A stretch of 64,000 nt of DNA from JAZOTM01 sp045657625 (GTDB taxonomy: Bacteria; Bacillota; Clostridia; Lachnospirales; Lachnospiraceae). Where the stretch lies: NCBI GenBank assembly GCA_045657625.1, contig JAZOTM010000030.1, positions 62,001-126,000 on the forward strand, in the 5' to 3' direction. A model generated the notes under the pieces. The model did no database searches. It saw nothing but the letters and a program-made list of their open reading frames with translations, and was not told the origin of the DNA. Every line of letters starts with the position of its first letter. Position 1 is the stretch's first letter. The translations under genes were made by a program, and so were the position numbers. Positions 1 through 9,095 of the stretch are shown piece after piece.

Positions 1-90
1 GAAGATGCAAAGGCGGTTGCGGATTTTGTGACCAAACCTTTGAAAGAAGGCGGAATTTCACATGCATTGTCACATTTTTCCTTGATTTAA
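1..90 (+). CDS. C-terminal end of a HAD-type (Cof-like) phosphatase, partial
   Basis: An open frame enters from the left edge and ends at TAA 88-90, giving 29 residues. The visible tail reads ADFVTKPLKEGGISHAL. It resembles the end of Cof/YidA-type HAD-IIB phosphatases, where a variable segment is followed by an EDGV(A)xAL helix. Only the last helix is present, so catalytic motifs cannot be checked and the family call is tentative. The following 85 bp are purine-rich with AAAACGAGA-like repeats and hold no gene. Confidence 0.45.
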   Translation, partial: EDAKAVADFVTKPLKEGGISHALSHFSLI

Positions 91-175
91 AAATGAAAAA
101 ATAAGAAAAAACGAGATAAAACGAGAAAAAAAGAGAAAACAAAATATAATATGTCAATTCAGAAGGATTAAGAAG

Positions 176-204
176 TTGCAGAATGCAAGGGAAGGACATA
201 TTAT
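176..204 (+). promoter_or_regulatory. Sigma-A promoter of groES-groEL
   Basis: TTGCAG (176-181) and TATTAT (199-204) are separated by 17 bp. The predicted start of transcription is near 211, so the CIRCE inverted repeat at 217-243 lies just inside the transcript, as expected for an HrcA-repressed heat-shock promoter. Confidence 0.7.
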
Positions 205-216
205 AAGTCTATCGGG

Positions 217-243
217 TTAGCACTCAAAGAATAAGAGTGCTAA
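217..243 (+). promoter_or_regulatory. CIRCE operator (HrcA binding site)
   Basis: A perfect inverted repeat TTAGCACTC-N9-GAGTGCTAA lies 29 bp before the groES start. It matches the CIRCE consensus exactly. HrcA is known to bind this element and repress groESL and dnaK operons; the hrcA gene itself is not in this window. Confidence 0.97.
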
Positions 244-272
244 TAATTTAGAAGACATGAGGAGGAATCTAC

Positions 273-557
273 ATGAAATTAGTACCTTTATCTGACAGAG
301 TAGTATTAAAACAGTTAGAAGCGGAAGAAACAACAAAATCCGGAATTATTTTAGCAAGTACAGCACAGGAAAAACCACAGGAAGCAGAAGTTATCGCAGT
401 GGGACCTGGTGGAATCGTAGATGGAAAAGAAGTTACCATGCAGGTAAAAGAAGGACAGAAAGTTATTTATTCGAAATATGCAGGAACTGAAGTAAAATTA
501 GATGGCGAAGAATACATCATTGTTCGTCAGAATGATATTTTAGCTGTTGTAGAATAA
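273..557 (+). CDS. groES: Co-chaperonin GroES (Cpn10)
   Basis: A 94-residue protein of the usual GroES length. It starts MKLVPLSDRVVLKQLEAEE, carries the mobile-loop region with KSGIIL near residues 22-27, and ends in VRQNDILAVVE. GroES caps the GroEL cavity and sets the volume in which client proteins fold in the cytoplasm. The start codon follows GAGGAATCTAC, a good ribosome binding site. groEL begins 27 bp downstream, so the two form a classical bicistronic operon under the CIRCE element. Nothing unusual is visible. Confidence 0.98.
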   Translation: MKLVPLSDRVVLKQLEAEETTKSGIILASTAQEKPQEAEVIAVGPGGIVDGKEVTMQVKEGQKVIYSKYAGTEVKLDGEEYIIVRQNDILAVVE

Positions 558-584
558 TCAATTTGAAATAAAGGAGAAACAATC

Positions 585-2210
585 ATGGCAAAGGATTTAA
601 AATACGGAACAGAAGCCAGAGCAGCATTGCAGGCTGGTGTTGATAAATTAGCAAATACAGTACGTGTAACAATTGGACCAAAGGGACGTAACGTTGTATT
701 GGATAAGTCTTATGGTGCTCCACTTATTACAAACGATGGTGTTACCATTGCAAAAGAAATCGAATTAGAAGATGCTTTTGAAAACATGGGAGCACAGCTT
801 GTAAAAGAAGTTGCAACAAAGACAAATGATGTAGCCGGAGATGGTACTACTACAGCAACTGTTTTAGCACAGGCTATGATCAAAGAAGGAATGAAAAACT
901 TGGAAGCAGGCGCAAATCCAATTATCCTTCGTAAAGGTATGAAGAAAGCAACAGAAGTTGCAGTAGAATCCTTGAAAGAAATGAGCGCTAAGGTAAACGG
1001 CAAAGATCAGATTGCAAAGGTTGCTGCTATTTCTGCAGGCGATGAAGAAGTTGGAAACATGGTAGCAGATGCTATGGAAAAAGTTTCTAACGACGGTGTT
1101 ATCACCATCGAAGAAAGCAAGACCATGCAGACAGAACTTGATTTAGTAGAAGGTATGCAGTTTGACAGAGGCTATATCTCAGCCTATATGTGCACAGATA
1201 TGGATAAGATGGAAGCGGTATTGGATGATCCATATATCTTGATTACAGATAAGAAGATTGCAAACATCCAGGAAATTCTTCCATTGTTAGAGCAGGTTGT
1301 ACAGTCCGGTGCAAAACTTTTAATCATCGCAGAAGATGTAGAAGGAGAAGCCCTTACAACTTTAATCGTAAACAAACTTCGTGGAACCTTCAATGTAGTT
1401 GCTGTTAAGGCTCCTGGATATGGTGACAGAAGAAAAGCAATGCTGGAAGATATCGCTATTTTAACAGGTGGTCAGGTAATCTCTTCTGATTTAGGTTTGG
1501 AATTGAAGGATACTACTTTAGATCAGCTTGGACGTGCTAAATCTGTTAAGATTCAGAAAGAAAACACCATTATCGTTGACGGGGAAGGAGACAAGGCTGC
1601 TATTGAGAGCCGTGTAAACCAGATTCGTGGACAGATCGAAGAAACCACATCTGAATTCGATAAAGAAAAATTACAGGAACGTCTTGCTAAGATGGCAGGC
1701 GGTGTAGCAGTTATCCGTGTTGGTGCTGCAACGGAAACAGAAATGAAAGAAGCAAAACTTCGTATGGAAGATGCTTTGAATGCAACAAGAGCAGCTGTAG
1801 AAGAAGGAATTATTTCCGGTGGTGGATCTGCTTACATTCATGCAAGCAAGGAAGTTGCGAAACTTGCAGAAACGTTAGAAGGCGATGAAAAGACCGGAGC
1901 AAAGGTTATTTTGAAAGCTTTGGAAGCTCCTCTTTATTACATCTCTGCAAATGCAGGTTTGGAAGGCGCAGTGATTATCAATAAGGTAAGAGAATCAAAT
2001 CCTGGATTTGGATTCGACGCTGCAAAAGAAGAATATGTAGATATGGTTGCATCCGGTATTTTGGATCCTGTAAAGGTAACCAGAAGTGCTCTTCAGAACG
2101 CTACCAGTGTAGCATCTACACTTCTTACTACAGAGTCTGTAGTAGCAGATATCAAAGAGCCGGTTCCTCCAATGCCAGCAGGTGGCCCGGGAATGGGAAT
2201 GGGAATGTAA
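585..2210 (+). CDS. groEL: Chaperonin GroEL (Cpn60)
   Basis: A 541-residue chaperonin of standard length. The N-terminus has the TIGPKGRNVVLDKSYGAP nucleotide-binding segment, with GDGTTTATVLA near residues 86-96. The C-terminus ends in the glycine-methionine tail GGPGMGMGM typical of GroEL. It forms the double-ring folding chamber and hydrolyses ATP. It is preceded by AAAGGAG, co-transcribed with groES and closed by a strong intrinsic terminator. Only one groEL is present here. Confidence 0.99.
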   Translation: MAKDLKYGTEARAALQAGVDKLANTVRVTIGPKGRNVVLDKSYGAPLITNDGVTIAKEIELEDAFENMGAQLVKEVATKTNDVAGDGTTTATVLAQAMIKEGMKNLEAGANPIILRKGMKKATEVAVESLKEMSAKVNGKDQIAKVAAISAGDEEVGNMVADAMEKVSNDGVITIEESKTMQTELDLVEGMQFDRGYISAYMCTDMDKMEAVLDDPYILITDKKIANIQEILPLLEQVVQSGAKLLIIAEDVEGEALTTLIVNKLRGTFNVVAVKAPGYGDRRKAMLEDIAILTGGQVISSDLGLELKDTTLDQLGRAKSVKIQKENTIIVDGEGDKAAIESRVNQIRGQIEETTSEFDKEKLQERLAKMAGGVAVIRVGAATETEMKEAKLRMEDALNATRAAVEEGIISGGGSAYIHASKEVAKLAETLEGDEKTGAKVILKALEAPLYYISANAGLEGAVIINKVRESNPGFGFDAAKEEYVDMVASGILDPVKVTRSALQNATSVASTLLTTESVVADIKEPVPPMPAGGPGMGMGM

Positions 2211-2251
2211 ACCAATACAAAAAGCAAATTTTGTATAACGAAAATAAAGGA

Positions 2252-2279
2252 AAAGAGCCGTTTTTACGGCTCTTTTTTT
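2252..2279 (+). terminator. Intrinsic terminator of groESL
   Basis: AAAGAGCCG pairs with CGGCTCTTT across a six-base loop and is followed by a run of T, 42 bp after the groEL stop. Confidence 0.93.
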
Positions 2280-2280
2280 C

Positions 2281-2309
2281 TTGTACATATTTCATTTCTG
2301 TGCTACAAT
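2281..2309 (+). promoter_or_regulatory. Sigma-A promoter of degV-lysR
   Basis: TTGTAC (2281-2286), 17 bp, TACAAT (2304-2309). The predicted transcript starts near 2316 and leads into the ribosome site GGAGGG before the degV ATG at 2343. This argues against an upstream GTG at 2322 as the start. Confidence 0.65.
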
Positions 2310-2342
2310 CTCCTAGTATATGTGAACCAGGAGGGAAGAGTC

Positions 2343-3212
2343 ATGAGCAAAATTGCAATCATTACGGACAGTAATAGCGGGATCACACAGAAGCAGGCAG
2401 AAGAATATGGAGTGATTGTTGTTCCAATGCCATTTTACATAGATGAAGAGACATACTACGAAGAAATTAATTTATCTCAGGAAGAGTTTTATCAAAAACT
2501 TATTGGAGACGCGACGATTTCCACATCTATGCCATTGGTTGGAGATGTAACAGATCTTTGGGATAAAACATTGGAAGAATATGATGAAATCGTTTATATT
2601 CCTATGTCCAGCGGTTTGAGTAGTGCATGTGAAACAGCTATGATGTTGGCACAGGATTATGATGGAAAGGTACAGGTTGTAAATAACCAGCGTATTTCTG
2701 TGACACAGAGACGTTCTGTATTAGATGCTTGTGCCCTTGCAAAGCAGGGAAAATCAGCAGAAGAAATTAAAAAGATTTTGGATGAAGAAGGAAAAGAGTC
2801 CAGTATCTATATTATGTTGGATACGTTGACTTATTTGAAAAAAGGTGGAAGAATCACACCGGCGGCAGCAGCCCTTGGTAGTGTCCTTCGTTTAAAACCG
2901 GTTCTTCAGATTCAGGGTGAAAAGTTGGATGCCTTTGCAAAGGCCAGAACTGTTAAGCAGGCAAAGAACATTATGATTGATGCCATTAAGAAGGATTTCG
3001 AAGAGCGTTTTGGCGATGCAGAAGGAAAGAACATGTATTTAGACATGGCTTACACCTACGATTTAGAAGCCGCAGAAGAATTCAAGAGAGAAGTGCAGGA
3101 AGTGTTCCCAAATCATGAGATCATTTTGAACCCATTGTCACTTAGCGTATCCTGTCATATTGGACCGGGAGCAATGGCCCTTGCAATTTCTCACAAGATT
3201 GTGAATGAATAA
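2343..3212 (+). CDS. DegV family fatty-acid-binding protein
   Basis: A 289-residue DegV protein. It has the typical opening KIAIITDSNSGIT, the SMPLVGDV segment, MSSGLSSAC near residue 90, and the GRI motif in YLKKGGRITPAAAALG. DegV (FakB-like) proteins bind fatty acids; FakB members present them to the kinase FakA, but no fakA is nearby, so the lipid role is inferred from the family. ATG 2343 is chosen because AGGAGGG sits just before it. The stop overlaps the lysR start by 8 bp, so the two are probably translationally coupled. Confidence 0.9.
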   Translation: MSKIAIITDSNSGITQKQAEEYGVIVVPMPFYIDEETYYEEINLSQEEFYQKLIGDATISTSMPLVGDVTDLWDKTLEEYDEIVYIPMSSGLSSACETAMMLAQDYDGKVQVVNNQRISVTQRRSVLDACALAKQGKSAEEIKKILDEEGKESSIYIMLDTLTYLKKGGRITPAAAALGSVLRLKPVLQIQGEKLDAFAKARTVKQAKNIMIDAIKKDFEERFGDAEGKNMYLDMAYTYDLEAAEEFKREVQEVFPNHEIILNPLSLSVSCHIGPGAMALAISHKIVNE

Positions 3213-4107
3213 TCTTATGGATATTAATTTCGACTATTATAAAATTTTTTATTACGTTGGAAAATGTAAAAGTATTACCCTGGCAGCAGAGGAGCTACGA
3301 ATTACCCAGCCCGCTGTGAGCCAGGGTATTAAGCATTTAGAGGAGTCTTTGGGAAGCCCCTTGTTTATACGTACCTCAAAGGGAGTACGCTTTACTTCAG
3401 AAGGAGAGATTTTCTATCAGTATATTTCCAGAGGATATGACTTCTTTAAATTAGGGGAACAAAAATTTTTGGAATTTCAGAATTTGGAAAGTGGAGAGAT
3501 TCGTATCGGTGCCAGTGATATGACCTTGGAGTTTTTTCTGCTTCCTTATTTGGAAAAGTTTCATGATTTGTATCCCGGCATTAAGATGATTATTACCAAC
3601 GCACCAACGCCGGAGACAGTGAAACATCTACAAACAGGCAAAATTGATTTTGGTGTTGTAAGTACTCCCATAGAAGATACGGAACATTTGGAAATCCAGA
3701 CAGTAAAGGAACTACAGGATATTTTTGTGGCGGGTAAAAAATTTGATTTCTTAAATGATAAGGTTTTACATTATGAGACCTTGGAAAAACTGCCCATTGT
3801 TTGTCTGGAAGGACGTACGTCTACCCGTGGTTATGTGGAGCAGTTTTTAAAGAAAAAGGGAGTGGTTTTGACACCGGAATTTGAACTTGCCACCAGTCCC
3901 ATGATGATCCAATTTGCTAAGAGAAGTTTGGGTGTAGCCAGCGTGGTAAAGGATTTTGCAAAAGAAAGTTTGGAAAACGGAGAAGTGTTCCAACTACAGT
4001 TTGATGAGGAAATCCCTACAAGGCATTATGCTTTGATCAAAGAAAAAAAAGTGCCTTTATCTAAGGCAGCAGAGACTTTTCTACGATTTATTCAAGAAGA
4101 GGCATAA
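3205..4107 (+). CDS. LysR-family transcriptional regulator
   Basis: A 300-residue protein with an N-terminal winged helix-turn-helix (about residues 7-66; FDYYKIFYYVGKCKSITLAA, ELRITQPAVSQGIKHLEESL) and a LysR-type effector-binding domain after it. The HTH is a close match to the family. The start overlaps the degV stop; an internal ATG at 3217 is an alternative, four residues shorter. Being the last gene of the degV operon, it may sense a metabolite linked to the DegV protein. The target and effector cannot be told from the sequence. A small palindrome lies directly downstream. Confidence 0.93.
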   Translation: MNNLMDINFDYYKIFYYVGKCKSITLAAEELRITQPAVSQGIKHLEESLGSPLFIRTSKGVRFTSEGEIFYQYISRGYDFFKLGEQKFLEFQNLESGEIRIGASDMTLEFFLLPYLEKFHDLYPGIKMIITNAPTPETVKHLQTGKIDFGVVSTPIEDTEHLEIQTVKELQDIFVAGKKFDFLNDKVLHYETLEKLPIVCLEGRTSTRGYVEQFLKKKGVVLTPEFELATSPMMIQFAKRSLGVASVVKDFAKESLENGEVFQLQFDEEIPTRHYALIKEKKVPLSKAAETFLRFIQEEA

Positions 4108-4118
4108 GAGAAAATTAT

Positions 4119-4209
4119 GTCTGACATAAAAAACATTAATTTTACTTATGGTAAAGATTCGTCTATAATCATAAAGTAAGAACGGCAGGTTTTTACACCT
4201 GCCGTTTTT
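4119..4209 (+). terminator. Palindrome, promoter-like boxes and intrinsic terminator after lysR
   Basis: TTATGTC-T-GACATAA (4119-4133) is followed by promoter-like TTTACT (4141-4146) and TATAAT (4164-4169) with 17 bp between. Then comes a terminator, AACGGCAGGT paired with ACCTGCCGTT (4181-4206) plus a T run. The terminator closes degV-lysR. If the promoter is real it would start only about 5 nt before the terminator, so either it makes a tiny RNA or the boxes are chance. Confidence 0.75.
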
Positions 4210-4279
4210 GTATCTTAGGAAATGGTTTTTCTGGGATATAAAAGTGTTACAATACATAACGATGTAGGAGGAATTTCAC

Positions 4280-5554
4280 ATGGTAAAGGCAGTTGTTGGT
4301 GCAAACTGGGGAGACGAAGGAAAGGGTAAGATTACAGACATGCTTGCAGAGGAAGCAGACATCATTGTTCGCTTTCAGGGTGGTGCAAATGCAGGTCATA
4401 CAATCGTAAATAACTACGGAAAATTTGCTCTTCATACTTTACCTTCCGGTGTGTTTTATAATCATACCACCAGCGTAATCGGAAACGGAGTGGCTCTCAA
4501 TATTCCAAAGTTAATGGAAGAAATCCGTTCGATTACAGACCGTAATGTTCCGGAACCAAAAATCTTAATTTCTGATCGTGCACAGATTGTAATGAGCTAT
4601 CATATTTTATTCGATCAGTATGAAGAAGAACGTTTGGGAGGAAAGTCTTTTGGTTCAACCAAGTCCGGAATTGCTCCTTTTTATTCAGATAAATATGCAA
4701 AAATTGGTTTTCAGGTAAGTGAATTATTTGATGACGAATTATTAGAGGAAAAAGCAGCTCGTATCTGTGAGCAGAAAAATGTTTTATTAGAGCATTTATA
4801 TAAGAAACCGTTGCTTGTTCCGGGAGAAATTGTAAAAGAATTACAGGGCTACCGTGAAATGGTTGCTCCATATGTATGCGACGTATCTGCATATTTGGAT
4901 CAAGCTATCAAAGACGGAAAGACCATTCTTTTGGAAGGCCAGCTTGGAACTTTAAAGGATCCGGATCATGGTATTTATCCTATGGTTACTTCTTCTTCTA
5001 CATTGGCAGCCTTTGGTGCCATCGGAGCAGGTATTCCTCCATATGCGATTGAAAAAATTGTAGTTGTTTGTAAGGCATACTCCAGTGCAGTTGGTGCGGG
5101 TGAATTTGTTTCTGAAATCTTTGGAGAAGAAGCAGATGAACTGCGTAGACGTGGAGGCGACGGTGGAGAATACGGTGCAACAACAGGAAGACCAAGACGT
5201 ATGGGTTGGTTTGATTGTGTGGCTTCCCGTTATGGATGCCGTATGCAGGGCGCTACGGATGTAGCCTTTACCGTATTGGATGTTCTTGGATATTTGGATG
5301 AAATTCCGGTATGCGTAGGCTATGAAATTGATGGTGAAGTGGTAACAGACTTCCCTGTAACTGCAAAATTAAAGAAAGCAAAACCGGTGTATGAAGTACT
5401 TCCTGGTTGGAAAGAAGATATCCGTGGTATCAAGAAATATGAAGATCTTCCGGAAAATTGCAGAAAATACATTGAATTTGTTGAAGAGAAGATTGGTTAT
5501 CCAATTACCATGGTTAGTAACGGACCCGGAAGAGAAGATATCATTTATCGTTAG
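4280..5554 (+). CDS. purA: Adenylosuccinate synthetase
   Basis: A 424-residue enzyme of standard length that joins IMP and aspartate using GTP, the first committed step from IMP to AMP. The N-terminus has GANWGDEGKGKITDML (P-loop-like GDEGKGK with the catalytic Asp) and FQGGANAGHT with the catalytic His. TTGRPRRMGWFD occurs near residue 300. The start follows GTAGGAGG. It stands alone between two terminators, with a TACAAT -10 box at 4248-4253 as its probable promoter. There is no purine riboswitch in the 70-bp leader. Confidence 0.98.
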   Translation: MVKAVVGANWGDEGKGKITDMLAEEADIIVRFQGGANAGHTIVNNYGKFALHTLPSGVFYNHTTSVIGNGVALNIPKLMEEIRSITDRNVPEPKILISDRAQIVMSYHILFDQYEEERLGGKSFGSTKSGIAPFYSDKYAKIGFQVSELFDDELLEEKAARICEQKNVLLEHLYKKPLLVPGEIVKELQGYREMVAPYVCDVSAYLDQAIKDGKTILLEGQLGTLKDPDHGIYPMVTSSSTLAAFGAIGAGIPPYAIEKIVVVCKAYSSAVGAGEFVSEIFGEEADELRRRGGDGGEYGATTGRPRRMGWFDCVASRYGCRMQGATDVAFTVLDVLGYLDEIPVCVGYEIDGEVVTDFPVTAKLKKAKPVYEVLPGWKEDIRGIKKYEDLPENCRKYIEFVEEKIGYPITMVSNGPGREDIIYR

Positions 5555-5561
5555 AATGTTT

Positions 5562-5592
5562 ACTCCGCCACACATGTGTGGCGGAGTTTTTT
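5562..5592 (+). terminator. Intrinsic terminator of purA
   Basis: A perfect 26-bp palindrome (5562-5587, ACTCCGCCACACA and its complement with no loop bases left over) is followed by TTTTTT, 8 bp after the purA stop. Confidence 0.92.
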
Positions 5593-5719
5593 ATATCATA
5601 GGAAATTCCATTCCTATGATATAAAAAAAGCGCTCCGCTATGGAAGCGCACGCGCGCGAGATGTAAATGTTGCATAAATGCAACCGCGCTTGGCGCGAGA
5701 ATGTCGCATGCGACATTCT
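5593..5719. repeat. Cluster of tandem intergenic palindromes
   Basis: Five hairpins stand in a row in the purA-ABC gap. ATATCATAGGAA pairs with its complement across ATTCCA (5593-5622). GCGCT/AGCGC lies at 5630-5649. GTTGCAT/ATGCAAC is at 5669-5684. CGCGC-TTG-GCGCG is at 5685-5697. A perfect 22-bp palindrome (AGAATGTCGCA and complement) fills 5698-5719. The middle part is much richer in GC than its surroundings (CGCGCGCGAG at 5651-5660). It has the look of a dispersed extragenic palindromic element rather than of a gene or simple terminator. Confidence 0.75.
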
Positions 5720-5820
5720 TTCTTGTGTTCACAAAAAAAACAAAAAATAAACGTTGTTTCGTCATAGTTCTTATTTACAGTGGTATGGAACAAAAATGTA
5801 GAATTGAGGAGGAGACTGAA

Positions 5821-6951
5821 ATGATTGAAATCAATCATTTGTCTAAGAAGTACGGAGATCATTTGGCCGTAGATGATTTGAACCTTACCATTGAACCCGG
5901 ACGCATTTACGGACTTCTTGGTACAAACGGTGCCGGAAAGAGTACAACCATGAATATTATGACCGGATACATTGGCGCCACCAGTGGTCAGGTAAAAATT
6001 GACGGTCACGATATTTTGGAAAATCCGGAAGAAGCAAAGAAATGCATTGGCTATTTGCCGGAAAATCCACCCCTTTATGTGGATATGACAACAGAGGAAT
6101 ATTTAACCTTCGTTGCGGAATTGAAAAAGGTGAAAAAAGCCGAACGCAAAGAACAGGTAGAAAGAGTTATGGAGCAGACCGGTGTCTTAGAAATGAGAAA
6201 TCGTTTGATTCGTAACTTGTCAAAGGGATACAAACAAAGAGTTGGTTTGGCCCAGGCAATTCTTGGCACACCAAAGGTAATTATTTTGGATGAGCCTACC
6301 GTAGGTCTTGACCCGGTACAGATTATCGAAATTCGAAAATTAATTCGTTCTCTTGGAAAAGATCACACAGTGATTTTAAGTTCTCATATTTTAACAGAAA
6401 TTAGTGAAGTATGTGACTATGTTTATATTATTTCCAAAGGAAAATTAGTTGCCAGTGATACAACAGAGAATTTGGTATCTAATGCAGAAGGCGGACAGGT
6501 ACTTGAAGTAGTATTACAGGGCGATAAAGAAGAAATCACAAAGGTTTGTGACGGACTTTCCGGCATGAAGAGCTATGAAATTCAGGAAGGTACCGAAAAG
6601 GATACCTATGTGGTTACATTACAGGCAGAAGGAAAAGAAGATATTCGTGGTGCGGTAAGCAAATCCTTCGCAACAGCAGGCATAGCGGTATTTGAAATGA
6701 AAGTACACAGAGATACCTTAGAGGATGTCTTCTTGAAGATTACCGGTGAAGAACGTGTGGACGAAGAACCGGAAACAGAGGAGTCTTCAGAAAATCTTGA
6801 GGAAGCAGAAGAAGAGCCAATTGAGATTTCAGATGAGGAATTGGAAGCAGAAGCCTTAGCAGCAGGAGCAGAGCTTGAGGAGACAGAAGAGGCGGAAGCA
6901 GAAAAGACAGAAGAGGAAGAGGAGGAAACAACAGATGCTAGCGATTTATAA
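5821..6951 (+). CDS. ABC transporter ATP-binding protein (GldA-like) with acidic C-terminal tail
   Basis: A 376-residue ATPase of the ABC-2 exporter type. It has Walker A GTNGAGKST near residue 38, signature LSKGYKQRVGLAQA, Walker B VIILDEPTVGLDP and a conserved H-loop in SSHIL. After the usual C-terminal accessory domain, about 60 residues are almost all Glu/Asp/Ala, an unusual tail. ATG 5821 follows GAGGAGGAGACTGAA; an upstream ATG at 5701 falls in the palindromic gap and is rejected. The acidic tail coding region also holds the ribosome site of the permease gene, whose start overlaps by 17 bp. It should energise the GldF/G-like partner encoded next. Confidence 0.93.
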   Translation: MIEINHLSKKYGDHLAVDDLNLTIEPGRIYGLLGTNGAGKSTTMNIMTGYIGATSGQVKIDGHDILENPEEAKKCIGYLPENPPLYVDMTTEEYLTFVAELKKVKKAERKEQVERVMEQTGVLEMRNRLIRNLSKGYKQRVGLAQAILGTPKVIILDEPTVGLDPVQIIEIRKLIRSLGKDHTVILSSHILTEISEVCDYVYIISKGKLVASDTTENLVSNAEGGQVLEVVLQGDKEEITKVCDGLSGMKSYEIQEGTEKDTYVVTLQAEGKEDIRGAVSKSFATAGIAVFEMKVHRDTLEDVFLKITGEERVDEEPETEESSENLEEAEEEPIEISDEELEAEALAAGAELEETEEAEAEKTEEEEEETTDASDL

Positions 6952-9094
6952 GAGAGAGTTGAAGTCTCTTCTTCATAATATTATTGGCTGGATTTATTTG
7001 GCGGTATTGATTTGTACCTTCGGATTTTTCTTTTATGCTTATAACTTAAGAGCGGGATATGTCTATTTGTCTTATCCGATTTCCTGGATGTGCATTATTT
7101 CCATCCCGGCAATTTCTATATTGACCATGCGTGCCTTGAGTGAGGAACGTAGAAACAAAACGGATCAGTTGATTTTAACATCACCGGTTACTGTAGGAAA
7201 AATGGTGGTTGCTAAATTTTTAAGTATTTCCACGATTTTTGTAATTCCGGTACTTGTGATGTGTATTGCACCATTGATTATGTTGATTTTTGGTGAAGTA
7301 CCGCTTCCGGAAGTATATTTGACAGTATTTTCTTATTTCTTATATGGAGAGGCTTGTATTGCTATTGGTGTGTTTGCTTCTTCTTTGACAGAAAGTCAGA
7401 TTATTTCCGCAATCGTAACCTTTTTACTTTTGTTCTTGGGTTACATGATGCAGAGTATTACCAGCATTTTATTCTCATCAAGTAATATCATTACCAAGAT
7501 TTTAGGCTGCTACGATTTGATTTCTCCAATGGAAACCTTTGCAGACGGAATCTTAGATATTACCGGTGTGATTTATTATATCTCCTTGTGTGCGATTTTC
7601 TTATTCTTAGCAACACAGGTGATTCAGAAAAGAAGATGGACCGCTACAAAGGCACAGTGGAAAATGGGTGTATTTTCTTCCGGCGTAGTAGCAGCATCTG
7701 TTGTTGCAGTTGTCATTGCGAACTTAGCAGTACGTGCGCTTCCTGCAACCATTACGGATATTGATTTGACCGATGAGCAGTTATTCACATTGACAGACGA
7801 TACCTTGGAACTTTTGGATTCCTTGGATGAGGATGTTACGATTTATGTTTATTCCAAGGAAAGCAGTGCAGATTCCTTGGTTGCTAATACATTGGCACAG
7901 TACGAAGGTGCTTCCAGCCACATTACGGTTGAGTATGTAAATCCTTCTGTTTCTCCACAGTTCTATCAGAATTATGTGGAAGATACCACTTATGTCAGCA
8001 GCGGTATGATTTTTGTGGAAAGTGAAAAGCGTTCTACTTATATTGCAGCAGAGGATTTGTATGAATACACATTAGCAGAAGATAGTACTTCTTATTATGG
8101 TTACTCCTATGAAGAAACCGGTTATGATGGAGAAGGTCAGATTACCTCAGCTATTCAGTATGTCACCATGGATGATATGCCTGTGATTTATACGGTATCC
8201 GGACATGGTGAAAGTGATTTGGATGACGGATTTACAGAGTTGATTGAAAAAGCAAACATTACGGTAGAATCCTTGACCTTGTTGGAAGTGGATAGTGTAC
8301 CGGAAGATGCAGCAGCTTTGATCATCAATGGACCAACTGTTGATTTTTCATCCGATGATGCAGATAAGATTATCGAATACTTAAATGCAGGTGGAAAATT
8401 GATTATTTCTACTGCAGTGGTATCTGAAGATACAGATTTAACCAACTTCAAGTCTATTTTGTCTTATATGGAACTTTCTATCACGGATGGAATTGTTGTA
8501 GAAGACAGTAGCGAAAACTTACAGTACTATCAGTTGCAGTACTACTTGTTGCCGACTATTGAAAGCGATACCTTGACTTCGAATGTTTCCGATGGTTACA
8601 TTTTAGCTCCGACAGCGTACGGAATTATTGTTCCGGAAGAAACTTCAGAAGATATTAGTATCACCAGTTTGTTGACAACATCAGATTCTGCTTTTGCAAA
8701 GACCTTAAGCGGATTTAACAGCACCACTTCCAATGTCATCAGCAAGGAAGAAGGAGATGAGGACGGCCCATTTGCAATCGCAGTTTCTGCAGAAAAGACC
8801 ATCGATGACGATACAACCGCACAGATGATTGTATTCTCAAGTCAGATGATGTTGACAGATTCCGTGGATTCTTATGTATATGAGAACAACTCTACGTTAT
8901 TCATTGATTGTGTCAATGCACTTGTAGATACGGATGTTACTACTATTGTTGTTGCAGTAAAGGAATATACCAATGAAACATTGACAGTTGCTACCGGATA
9001 CAGTGTTGCAATTCGCCTTGTTATGATGATTCTCATTCCGGTTGCTTTATTGATTGCAGGTGTAACAATTTGGGTAGTAAGGAGAAAGAAATAA
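6935..9094 (+). CDS. Fused GldF/GldG-like ABC-2 permease and extracytoplasmic domain protein
   Basis: A 719-residue membrane protein. Residues about 15-240 hold six hydrophobic segments of an ABC-2 permease (GldF-like; opening MLAIYKRELKSLLHNIIGW). One further segment near 250-270 leads into a large extracytoplasmic part (about 275-685) resembling the GldG/DUF4350-like domain, with VIYTVSGHGESDL and a GGKLIIST strand. A final membrane helix near 695-715 ends in RRKK. In Bacteroidetes gldF and gldG are separate genes; here they form one chain. ATG 6935 has GAGGAAGAGGAGG before it. The substrate is unknown; flagellated Firmicutes do not glide, so a gliding role is not implied. Confidence 0.88.
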   Translation: MLAIYKRELKSLLHNIIGWIYLAVLICTFGFFFYAYNLRAGYVYLSYPISWMCIISIPAISILTMRALSEERRNKTDQLILTSPVTVGKMVVAKFLSISTIFVIPVLVMCIAPLIMLIFGEVPLPEVYLTVFSYFLYGEACIAIGVFASSLTESQIISAIVTFLLLFLGYMMQSITSILFSSSNIITKILGCYDLISPMETFADGILDITGVIYYISLCAIFLFLATQVIQKRRWTATKAQWKMGVFSSGVVAASVVAVVIANLAVRALPATITDIDLTDEQLFTLTDDTLELLDSLDEDVTIYVYSKESSADSLVANTLAQYEGASSHITVEYVNPSVSPQFYQNYVEDTTYVSSGMIFVESEKRSTYIAAEDLYEYTLAEDSTSYYGYSYEETGYDGEGQITSAIQYVTMDDMPVIYTVSGHGESDLDDGFTELIEKANITVESLTLLEVDSVPEDAAALIINGPTVDFSSDDADKIIEYLNAGGKLIISTAVVSEDTDLTNFKSILSYMELSITDGIVVEDSSENLQYYQLQYYLLPTIESDTLTSNVSDGYILAPTAYGIIVPEETSEDISITSLLTTSDSAFAKTLSGFNSTTSNVISKEEGDEDGPFAIAVSAEKTIDDDTTAQMIVFSSQMMLTDSVDSYVYENNSTLFIDCVNALVDTDVTTIVVAVKEYTNETLTVATGYSVAIRLVMMILIPVALLIAGVTIWVVRRKK

Positions 9095-9095
9095 C

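Noticed and set aside
4210..4279. Purine riboswitch before purA
   Set aside because: The leader is about 25-70 nt and lacks the three-way junction core.
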